From the NCBI GenBank assembly GCA_964017195.1, contig OZ024895.1:7312001-7376000 (forward strand): a stretch of 64,000 nucleotides of DNA, written 5' to 3'. The position numbers and the translations under genes were made by a program. The notes under the pieces were generated by a model. That model worked only from the letters and a program-made list of their open reading frames with translations. It had not been told where the DNA came from and did not search any database. Origin of the DNA: Siderastrea radians (taxonomy: Eukaryota; Cnidaria; Anthozoa; Scleractinia; Rhizangiidae). This document shows, one piece after another, positions 61,101 to 64,000 of the stretch; position 1 is the first letter of the stretch, and each line of letters opens with the position of its first letter.

Positions 61101-63377
61101 CAAAATTTGCATAATTTGGATAATAGGAAAAAAAGCGGTAACGGAAGGACGACTTGAAATATGACAAATCGTTTACCGTAACTATTTTTAGATGGTCTTT
61201 CTACTAGATGATGCATTCGCTGGTATCTTCATTTATCTTTCTGAAGAATTACGAACAAATTTGGAAAATTGTTGGTGAAACTTAAGAGTGTAGTGGGTTG
61301 TCATATTTTGTCACATGTCTTTACTCTGCAGCACCAGTGGCCTTTCTTTGTTATTTGCAGTTTCTTTGGGAAAATACTAATGTTCTCGAAAATCCAAACG
61401 GTTTCTTTTATTAATCATTAAAGTTGACGTACACGTATAAATTGAGAGCTAAAATGACTGTGTAAGGTAAGGAACACAAAGTACCACTCAAAATAATCAA
61501 GTCACGCTACCGATCACTGCACGTTCATGCAAACGTGAAAATATTCTTCAATGAAAATCTTTTCCTCCAAAACTGTGAAAGAGTTCTCAGCGATCTTGCA
61601 AAGTAAAACCAAACAAACTGTGTATTGATATCTCTTAGATATACAGCCGCATTAAGAACTCATAAATACCGATCCCGCTGTCAGGACGTCCGTGGTTTGC
61701 GTTTAATTTTTAAAAACATATTTATACAAGTGTAATAATATTGATAAAAACAGCACATGTTTTGACAAATACGAATAAATCATAATAATAATGATGCACT
61801 TTTGCTTCCTGGCCAAAATAGTGTCTTTCAAAAAGTCGCCCAAAATCTTAGTAGCCGTTTGAAAGGAGCGATCGAGTCACGTACACAGCAACATACTTAA
61901 TGTCGCAGTTTTCTTCTCTCGAAGAGAAAGGTGTCATGTATACGAAACTAATTCTAGACTTGCCTGTCGGAATTTTCGTCCCAGTAGAATATCAACTGCA
62001 CATGACAGTATGCCCCAAACACAGGGATGCGTACCGTATTCGCTGGAGAACTAGCCATGCATAAAACAGCGGCCAATGTAGGAGACCGCATTCAAAAACT
62101 GCCATAAGTAGGTTGACAAATTGACAAAAATATTCACGTGACACAGGTCACGCAACAGCTTGTGTAGAACTTTTAAAACTTCTTCTCCTTCTCTTTAGTT
62201 TTACGTAGAAATAGTACAAGCCCAAAACAATGCGAGAATAGATTGAAGAAATGTTTGAGTTTATTCTTTGTGTGTCTTCAGTGAATAAAATCCTCTAAAT
62301 TGAGCTCACCCAAACTGCTACTTTTTATTTCATTCATTTCATTACGCAAATTTTGGCAACACTGGTTCGCGAATTTTTGTTTTTGTCAGCGCGAGCCTGA
62401 ATTGCCCAGATTTTTTATTTCATATCATAATAGAAGTAGGGCCAAACTTTATCACAGTGTTTATATCAATTCGATATTAGACATACCAAGACCTATTTTA
62501 AGCCTCTGAAGTTTACTAATTTTTGCCTTTTTCGGAAGTGCGTAAAATGCCTTTGTTTCAAAGAACCACCAAACCACCAAAATAAAGCAAAACTCCATGC
62601 AATTCCCATTGATAGAAAGTATAAGGGTATTGCTATCATTTAAAATTAAAATTGTTTTCTTGCGTTGCAAACGGTTTTAAAGCAAGCGTTTTCAATTTGT
62701 TTAATTTTAAGCCTGATTATTGCGTAATAAATTAAGCAAAACCGTTTTTCCGAATTTTCCGAAAACAATAGAATTCCAGAAGGTTTAAGTAATATTTTCG
62801 AAGATAGCTCCCCAAAAGAGTTCTTCTGGCAAGTTATCAGGATTTTCGATTTTCTGAGCTTGTCCGCCGATTCTCGATATTTACAGTCAGAGACTCTTAT
62901 AACTTACCAATAAAAATAATAGTACGTATCGTCCCAGTATTGTGCTTTAGCGAAACTGTTAACGCTAGAACAAGAATATAAATTCTCTAAATATGAACTA
63001 ATTAGAAGCAGGACTAGATAACGGCTCCAGTGTAAGTGGTATCCCTGAGTTTCATTGAAGCTCTAGAAATGCAAGGCGAACACAACCACATCCACCACAA
63101 AACTCTTTATTCGCCCTCGATAAACGCAACTTTAAATCGAGGGAATACCTGTAAATCCTAACTTCCGGTTGAAAAGAGCCTGTTTATTGCTCAACTGTAG
63201 TCTAAATATTAGAAAACCAGAAGAACCATCGCGTATTTAAACATTAAAATTATTTCATTAGTAGAATTCGGTACACTAACCGCGTACTTATCTTCTTCGA
63301 ATTCATTAATACTCACCGACATACCGCAGCCCACAGCAAGATAGCAGGACCACGAAAGCAACATACAACAAGGACAT
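18741..63377 (-). CDS. Gene B: Ig/FN3 transmembrane receptor with long proline-rich tail (complete, 18 exons)
   Basis: Exons 63317-63377, 55807-56169, 48475-48795, 43209-43484, 39481-39741, 37546-37845, 31636-31938, 30336-30365, 29788-30069, 28174-28323, 26854-26884, 25424-25611, 23950-24313, 23296-23486, 21645-21707, 20511-20690, 19633-19763 and 18741-18932 sum to 3687 nt, with every splice phase matching (1228 residues plus stop). Order: signal peptide (1-20), Ig-like 1-5 (about 21-527), FN3 (528-628), short linker exon, FN3-like (639-732), transmembrane helix (about 751-774), and a 454-residue cytoplasmic tail rich in Pro, Ser and charged residues. The tail has PPQY and LPPY WW-type motifs, YVNI (Grb2-type), PYAVPP (YxxP) and a C-terminal YLV (class II PDZ type). 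Five Ig plus two FN3 with a PDZ ligand is the turtle/IgSF9 plan; nephrin/Kirrel-type receptors are an alternative. Likely a cell-surface adhesion or recognition receptor acting through scaffolds rather than its own enzyme. Confidence 0.9.
19633..19763 (-). CDS. Gene B exon 17: cytoplasmic tail
   Basis: Residues about 1122-1165. Contains DVVYPPDGREPLHD and APYHPPPSSSRQRQ. Phase 1 in, 0 out; acceptor TTTGCAG, donor GTATGG. Confidence 0.87.
19880..19995 (+). repeat. A-rich (AAAC)n-type low-complexity tract
   Basis: AAACAAACAAACAAAACTAA-type sequence between exons 16 and 17 of gene B; open frames here are Lys/Thr/Asn artefacts. Confidence 0.85.
20511..20690 (-). CDS. Gene B exon 16: cytoplasmic tail with PPxY motif
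   Basis: Residues about 1062-1121. PPPQYTPEDRSPEEP holds a PPxY WW-ligand at 1064-1067, followed by the proline-rich STLPPSERPPDLPPP. Phase 1-1, acceptor GTACAG, donor GTAAGT. Confidence 0.9.
21645..21707 (-). CDS. Gene B exon 15: short tail exon with unusual donor
   Basis: 63 bp, phase 1-1, encoding RLHPPPSMYGPPFWKDSYKG. The only frame-compatible donor is GTTAGT, weaker than the GTAAGT-type donors used elsewhere; the split codon with exon 16 gives Trp. Symmetric phase makes it a cassette-exon candidate. Confidence 0.72.
22122..22280. mobile_element. Foldback MITE with GGGGTC expansion and 9-bp target duplication
   Basis: Arms start GGGTGTCAGTAAAACGCGGG and end with the inverse. The left arm has six GGGGTC units and the right arm two. 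Perfect 9-bp flanks AGCCTAAAT lie at 22113-22121 and 22281-22289, as in Mutator-like elements. Confidence 0.9.
23296..23486 (-). CDS. Gene B exon 14: cytoplasmic tail
   Basis: Residues about 977-1040. Contains PGYAEVDQG and PYAVPPKKKSKK, tyrosines suited to SH2 binding (YAEV; YAVP as a Crk-type YxxP) next to a basic patch. Phase 2 in, 1 out. Confidence 0.88.
23950..24313 (-). CDS. Gene B exon 13: cytoplasmic tail with duplicated STGDL and LPPY motif
   Basis: Residues about 856-976. STGDL occurs twice, about 47 residues apart. FSTLPPYHEPPSFEEAM carries an LPxY WW-type motif, and the exon ends in a proline run (APPPPR) of SH3/EVH1 type. Phase 1 in, 2 out. Confidence 0.9.
25424..25611 (-). CDS. 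Gene B exon 12: cytoplasmic tail
   Basis: Residues about 793-855. Contains DTRPRSYGMESVEDDPFIEA, a basic KKKKK patch and VNYGYLSQ. No known domain; tyrosines in SYG and GYLS contexts may be phosphorylated. Confidence 0.88.
25925..26050 (-). repeat. SINE fragment
   Basis: GAGACAATGTGGAATATAAT, CTTGTCTGAGGAAAC and a tRNA-like head remnant (GAGCTCTAACCGACTACG) match the SINE family at 11395. Confidence 0.6.
26139..26706. mobile_element. Harbinger-like MITE (568 bp)
   Basis: Terminal inverted repeats GGGGCCGTCGACATATTCA and GGGACCGTCGACATATTCA (reverse), extending about 50 bp. Flanking TAA on both sides (26136-26138, 26707-26709) fits the TWA target duplication of PIF/Harbinger elements. No transposase frame. 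Confidence 0.82.
26854..26884 (-). CDS. Gene B exon 11: 31-bp microexon
   Basis: Encodes AGNVNMSQTS across its junctions. TTTGCAG acceptor and GTAAAT donor. It enters in phase 1 and leaves in phase 2, and is needed to keep exon 12 in frame, which supports it despite its size. Confidence 0.78.
27553..27647. repeat. Perfect 39-bp-arm hairpin
   Basis: 27553-27591 and 27609-27647 are perfect inverse copies (AGAGACTTTGTTTCCCTCAA onward) separated by 17 bp. It sits just upstream of a LINE 3' fragment. Confidence 0.92.
27680..28108 (+). mobile_element. LINE 3' fragment: reverse-transcriptase C-terminus
   Basis: The frame at 27714-28070 reads LHNLAPPYLLKEF, YNTRHRDLLRPPFAKT, SFTVSGTKIWKSLPLKL and FKSALKKLF, the conserved C-terminal tail of many non-LTR retrotransposon polymerases. 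It ends in a (AAAT)n tail at 28070-28105. It is a 5'-truncated, dead copy inside gene B intron 10, opposite in orientation to the gene. Confidence 0.85.
28174..28323 (-). CDS. Gene B exon 10: transmembrane helix
   Basis: Residues 733-782. A short stalk, then MIAVIAAVAGVLLIAIVVLV as the membrane helix and CCFKRRKK as stop-transfer signal. Phase 1-1. The CC pair at the inner face could be palmitoylated. Confidence 0.92.
29284..29394. mobile_element. Foldback MITE (111 bp)
   Basis: ACAATTATCCTGC and GCAGGATAATTGT are the ends; arms extend through GCGGAATATC...CCTGAT and its inverse, with a GGCCTACGGCC centre. Confidence 0.8.
29788..30069 (-). CDS. Gene B exon 9: FN3-like domain 2
   Basis: Residues 639-732. 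IIVTWTVIDKKVTRLSLEIQ and FKVENLKAEETYLFRMDMRR match FN3 B-C and E-F strands, ending in a CNAC pair just before the membrane stalk. More divergent than exon 7. Phase 1-1. Confidence 0.85.
30336..30365 (-). CDS. Gene B exon 8: 30-bp linker microexon
   Basis: Encodes a ten-residue linker (about SSEPQLRGT with split codons) between the two FN3 modules. TTTTAG acceptor and GTATGT donor flank it. It is phase 1-1, so it can be skipped without changing frame and is a good cassette-exon candidate. Confidence 0.75.
30819..30891 (-). tRNA. tRNA-Thr-like sequence (anticodon GGT) in SINE, probably not functional
   Basis: Folds with a perfect seven-pair acceptor stem GGCTTGA/TCAAGCC, D arm GCTC...GAGC and anticodon loop CCGGTAT. 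Position 33 is C instead of U, and the T-stem closing pair is broken. Read as the head of a SINE. Confidence 0.5.
31128..31200 (+). tRNA. tRNA-Thr-like sequence (anticodon GGT), inverted SINE copy
   Basis: Nearly identical inverse copy of 30819-30891, with the same C33 and broken T-stem pair. Confidence 0.5.
31636..31938 (-). CDS. Gene B exon 7: FN3 domain 1
   Basis: Residues 528-628. TPDPPTDVKLEG, VKVSWTPGYSGG and LIPNTEYEFMLQAANERG are strong FN3 signatures. Phase 1-1. Its VSWTPGYSGG block resembles the [10 protein letters not shown] block of gene A's FN3. Confidence 0.93.
32095..32260 (-). repeat. Degenerate SINE copy
   Basis: TTTCTGTAACATGAAGTAAC, a C tract, ACACCTGTACC and AAAGTTTCTTGTCTTGGGAA follow the order of the SINE at 11395. 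Confidence 0.55.
32859..33095 (+). repeat. Repeat family R, direct copy 1
   Basis: Starts CTTACCATCTCAAGGTCAGC and ends GTCAGTGCAAAAGTATT; almost identical to 34005-34240. Confidence 0.88.
33130..33410 (-). repeat. Repeat family R, inverted copy
   Basis: ATATTTCAAATTCAGTGTGC and GTGTGTTGCGGTG-type blocks are the inverse of the R copy at 37190-37450. Confidence 0.7.
33738..34240 (+). repeat. Repeat family R, direct copy 2
   Basis: Includes TTTCTCACTAGCGTGCGAGT and the CTTACCATCTCAAGGTCAGC block. Shares about 240 bp with copy 1 and about 410 bp with copy 3. Confidence 0.85.
34290..34560 (+). pseudogene. LINE reverse-transcriptase fragment, left part
   Basis: Translates with KVLGITIINDLKCNDHV, LLRQLKKAGIGSDDLVQFYC and SVIRSVLEY, matching the LINE at 53.7-54.3 kb. 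One in-frame stop is visible. Interrupted at 34561 by a transposon. Confidence 0.82.
34561..36055. mobile_element. hAT-like non-autonomous element inserted in a LINE
   Basis: Ends CAGGGCTCGAGACTAAC and GTTAGTCTCGAGCCCTG; subterminal TTTTGGCTAGTGAAAATTT blocks occur at both ends. It splits the LINE frame precisely between EY and ACQVFH. Possible 8-bp duplication AGTATTAT/AGTATGCA is decayed. No transposase seen. Confidence 0.82.
34790..35720 (+). repeat. Degenerate ~65-bp tandem array inside the hAT-like element
   Basis: More than ten blocks of CAACGTTTCTCCGTACGTTA, GTTCGTAC and TTAGTCTTGTCTTC at about 60-70 bp spacing, strongly diverged. Confidence 0.75.
36056..36930 (+). pseudogene. LINE fragment, right part and 3' end
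   Basis: Continues the interrupted frame (ACQVFHRSLPSYLSDEIERI, RAMRIIFP), then decays with stops. The 3' end TAATTCAGTCGAAAGACTGC resembles the end of the 54.3-kb LINE (TAATTCAGTCATTTGACTGC). Confidence 0.78.
36936..37450 (+). repeat. Repeat family R, direct copy 3
   Basis: Begins TTTCTCACTAGCGTGCGAGT as in copy 2. On the minus strand it carries a 120-codon open frame (36935-37297) with no family I recognise. Confidence 0.8.
37546..37845 (-). CDS. Gene B exon 6: Ig domain 5
   Basis: Residues 428-527. VKLTCIVIAKPPAKMSWKRD and DEEFYCVAVNFLGND give the Cys-Trp-Cys core. Acceptor GTTACAG, donor GTAGGT; phase 1-1. Confidence 0.9.
39022..39198. mobile_element. Foldback MITE (177 bp)
   Basis: TGCAAGTAGTCTCTAATTTT and its inverse AAAATTAGAGACTACTTGCA start arms of about 75 bp around a GC-rich centre. 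No clear target duplication. Confidence 0.85.
39481..39741 (-). CDS. Gene B exon 5: Ig domain 4
   Basis: Residues 341-427. VTMVCGTKGVPKP, VTWRKIS and DDGTYTCTARNELGS are diagnostic for an I-set domain. Acceptor GCATAG, donor GTAAGT; phase 1-1. Confidence 0.92.
40127..40222. repeat. C-run/G-run foldback, copy 1
   Basis: CAATACACATCTACCCCCCC...CAATGCTGCTATGGATTTAG, ending in CAACGACATTGAAAGGGGGA. Same unit as 42507-42607. Confidence 0.75.
41390..41495 (+). repeat. ~105-bp minisatellite, single unit (locus 5)
   Basis: GATTCTAACTTCTGAGTCTG, TGAATGAAATCC and ATTCAAATGAAAC identify one diverged unit in gene B intron 4. Confidence 0.7.
41858..42434. mobile_element. MITE with ACCGTATTTACCC termini (~0.58 kb)
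   Basis: Left end ACCGTATTTACCCACGTATA with GGCCGCACC; right end inverse ACCGTATTTACCCGCAGATA with GGCCGCACC. No coding capacity. Confidence 0.8.
42507..42607. repeat. C-run/G-run foldback, copy 2
   Basis: CCCCCCTTTTCAATGTTGCT and AGCAACATTGAAAGGGGGG pair as inverted ends; the middle is nearly identical to 40127-40222. Confidence 0.78.
43209..43484 (-). CDS. Gene B exon 4: Ig domain 3 with extra CxxC
   Basis: Residues 249-340. ATFTCKTIGNPP, HKWQFNG and DAGWYSCIGTNSLG form a canonical I-set domain. An additional pair of cysteines occurs in RQSCSGCIST between the C and E strands. Phase 1-1. Confidence 0.9.
43800..43862. repeat. AT-rich palindrome
   Basis: GATCACTAAGATCATCATCA and TGATGATCTTAATGATCA pair across a short AT centre. 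Confidence 0.75.
43863..45672. other. Gene B intron 3, part without recognised features
   Basis: AT-rich intron sequence. Short open frames here have no domain, and a stretch near 44290 repeats AAAACACCAAA. Confidence 0.5.
45675..46159. mobile_element. Tc1/mariner-type MITE (485 bp)
   Basis: CCATATTTTC at the left and GAAAATATGG at the right, each next to TA (45673-45674, 46160-46161). The interior is shared with 56740-57190. Confidence 0.75.
46470..46675. repeat. Foldback element, inverted homolog of 145-345
   Basis: TTGGGGGTAACCACACATTT, TTTCAGAGATATTTGAGC and GATTCCAGTAACCCTCGTTA are the inverse of blocks at 145-345. Confidence 0.75.
46676..48474. other. Gene B intron 3, rest
   Basis: Nothing convincing. 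CCGTAAACACCGGCG and TAAGCCGCACCCC at about 47503-47530 resemble one end of the 41.9-kb MITE. An open frame at 46770-47051 (plus) has no recognised domain. Confidence 0.45.
48475..48795 (-). CDS. Gene B exon 3: Ig domain 2
   Basis: Residues 142-248. VSYSCTAEA, IVWVLNG and YGNFSCIAYNDAG are B, C and F strands of an Ig domain. Acceptor TTTACAG, donor GTAAGT; phase 1-1. Confidence 0.9.
49996..51914. mobile_element. 1.9-kb inverted-repeat element filled with satellite-like sequence
   Basis: TGCAG-GTTTTTTGACC ends and GGAGTTTTTGGTCAAGCTCG / CGAGCTTGACCAAAAACTCC-type arms of about 65 bp lie at both ends. The left interior is GTTGTGTTGCATTGCG-rich; the rest is CAACTCGACAAACTCGAC-rich. Confidence 0.75.
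50330..51110 (+). repeat. CAACTCGAC higher-order tandem repeat
   Basis: Several units of roughly 100-170 bp, each with CTCACTCACTGGCAGACAAA, ACACAACTCGACAAAC, CCCTTACCAAATAGACAAAC and AGTACGAACCCCAC blocks. Confidence 0.78.
52735..53565 (+). pseudogene. LINE ORF1-like region
   Basis: The frame at 52865-53206 has a coiled-coil-like Lys/Glu/Gln-rich start, then RRGNLKLFGIKEREHESNED, the RRxNLxxxGIxE signature of L1/Tx1-type ORF1 proteins. A stop at 53204-53206 interrupts it; the frame continues as REDRFDRVHGLSR and KPQPIIFKLPYYHNKVFI. Dead copy. Confidence 0.75.
53745..54370 (+). pseudogene. LINE reverse-transcriptase C-terminal fragment with (TCTA)n tail
   Basis: Reads VLGIVISSDLKWSAHIDSIT, AAKRLYLLRQLKRTGI, FYCSVIRSILEYACQVFH, IQRRALRMIFPD and LRSTRTFAAPVCKTNRF, characteristic of non-LTR retrotransposons. 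It ends in a short TCTATCTATCTC tail. An internal deletion separates it from the ORF1-like region. Confidence 0.85.
54371..55806. other. Gene B intron 2, rest
   Basis: AT-rich, nothing recognised; open frames at 54.3-54.8 kb show no domain. Confidence 0.5.
55807..56169 (-). CDS. Gene B exon 2: divergent V-like Ig domain 1
   Basis: Residues 21-141 (363 bp, phase 1-1). GARFQDLVWSYNSDG supplies the core Trp and NDSRIFQCKLAFEN the F strand with Cys, but no Cys occurs at the B-strand position. A Cys sits at the second residue instead (GCAPSF). This long, V-set-sized N-terminal domain is the likely ligand-binding tip. Confidence 0.88.
56740..57190 (+). repeat. Diverged copy of the 45.75-46.15-kb repeat interior
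   Basis: Shares ATAGCCTTAATTTTTAGTCT, AAGTAAAACAGGAATAAA, GCGCAATAAATTGAACTGAA and AACTAATTTTCGATTGGAA with 45770-46140. Confidence 0.78.
57316..58178. mobile_element. hAT-like non-autonomous element (863 bp)
   Basis: Ends CAGGGCTAAAAATTAACTT and (inverse) CAGGGTTAAAACTTGGC, with subterminal GTGGCCC and TCGCC blocks on both sides. TTACAA precedes it at 57310-57315, and the matching TTACAA lies at 59642-59647, after the element inserted at 58182. Confidence 0.82.
58182..59635. mobile_element. 1454-bp Mutator-like element nested at the hAT-like end
   Basis: Terminal inverted repeats of about 80 bp start TTCCCTGCTAGCAGAGGCCC. Perfect 9-bp duplications ACCCTGTTA lie at 58173-58181 and 59636-59644. 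No transposase frame inside. Confidence 0.88.
59769..59827. repeat. Perfect 28-bp-arm hairpin
   Basis: 59769-59796 and 59800-59827 are exact inverse copies (ATAAGATCTTCAATCATAAG onward) around a 3-nt loop. Confidence 0.93.
60551..62905. mobile_element. 2.3-kb element with ~555-bp inverted arms
   Basis: About 60551-61110 and 62343-62905 are inverse copies, with shared blocks such as CTCTGACTGTAAATATCGAG, TCCTGATAACTTGCCAGAAG and AGGCTCGCGCTGACAAAAAC. The 1.2-kb centre is single-copy, without a recognisable frame. Confidence 0.85.
63317..63377 (-). CDS. Gene B exon 1: start codon and signal peptide
   Basis: ATG at 63377-63375 opens MSLLYVAFVVLLSCCGLRYV, a classic signal peptide, followed by a GTGAGT donor in phase 1. 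A at -3 favours this start. The exon is 7.1 kb from exon 2, so the link rests on phase and topology; an alternative first exon is possible. Confidence 0.8.
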
Positions 63378-64000
63378 CTTGCTTGTCGTCAAGCGAGCTT
63401 AATAAGGCTTCCAAAATCCCTTCGATTGAAACGTCGCTAGAATTATTATCAATGCATGTTTTTAATCGTTACCAACTTTGCATGAAGAATGAAAAACAAT
63501 GCCGATATCGACGGCGGCTAGTTACGCTCTCGCCCAATGAGAAAGCGATGTAGTAATCACGTGTTCATTCATCGATGACCTAAGCGCTGTGGGAGGAGAG
63601 AATGGTGAGTAAAAATAACAGTGATGGCGGAAAATGAGAAATTTGAATGGGATTTCAGGAATTGCCACGCTTTTATTGGCCCTGCAAAGCTGAACGCCAC
63701 TTGGATTATAGCATTTTCGACGCCATGACTCCATATCGTAGCTTTTGGATCTTTATCAGGACTATCGCGATAAACTTCTGTACTTCTCTGAATTGCTATT
63801 GAAGCACTGCTCAATAAATTGAGGTACACCTCGGAATTTTATAATTGGTGATGTACAGGAAGAACAACTAAGAACATTCAAATGTTCGAGACCCTAACGC
63901 TACAGACCAAAAATATATTATTTTTCGTAACAATTGAGAGTCACTGAGTTGATATAAAGTAAATTACCCTTATAAAAGCTGTATGGGTATGCGTCGCAGT
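63378..64000 (-). promoter_or_regulatory. 5' flank of gene B
   Basis: Upstream of the gene B start codon. No TATA box, CpG cluster or other promoter motif stood out, and the two overlapping open frames (63522-63829, minus) have no domain. Assigned by position only. Confidence 0.35.

Overview
The window looks like nuclear DNA of a cnidarian, most likely an anthozoan and plausibly a reef coral. It is AT-rich and dominated by introns, with GT-AG introns, symmetric phase-1 exons encoding Ig and fibronectin III (FN3) modules, and a dense load of foldback elements, tRNA-derived SINEs, LINE fragments and minisatellites. The species is inferred from style only; no sequence search was possible.

Two multi-exon receptor genes lie head-to-tail on the minus strand. 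Gene A (1199-13452, running off the left edge) is a receptor tyrosine kinase (RTK): signal peptide, five Ig domains, one FN3 domain, a transmembrane helix, and a kinase domain followed through the glycine loop, catalytic loop and DFG to the end of the activation segment. Thirteen exons join in frame to 919 codons. The rest of the kinase C-lobe is presumably beyond position 1.

Gene B (18741-63377) appears complete. It has 18 exons and a 3687-nt reading frame (1228 residues): signal peptide, five Ig-like domains, FN3, a 10-residue microexon linker, a second FN3-like domain, a transmembrane helix, and a 454-residue proline-rich tail. The tail carries PPxY/LPxY, YxNx and YxxP motifs and ends in a PDZ-ligand-like YLV. 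The order resembles turtle/IgSF9-type adhesion receptors, but orthology is not shown.

Layout: 1-13452 gene A with repeat-filled introns; 13453-18740 intergenic, with foldbacks and a ~105-bp minisatellite; 18741-28323 the tail and transmembrane exons of gene B; 29788-31938 its FN3 exons; 37546-56169 its Ig exons; 56170-63316 a 7-kb first intron holding nested transposons; 63317-63377 its signal-peptide exon; then the 5' flank. Mobile DNA includes LINE fragments (27.7, 34.3-36.9 and 52.7-54.3 kb), hAT-like elements, a Harbinger-like MITE, three foldback elements with perfect 9-bp target duplications, a palindromic tRNA-like SINE pair and a 2.3-kb long-inverted-repeat element.

Both receptors are probably surface proteins. 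Gene A would signal by tyrosine phosphorylation; gene B would provide adhesion and scaffold docking. Any functional link between these neighbours is inference.
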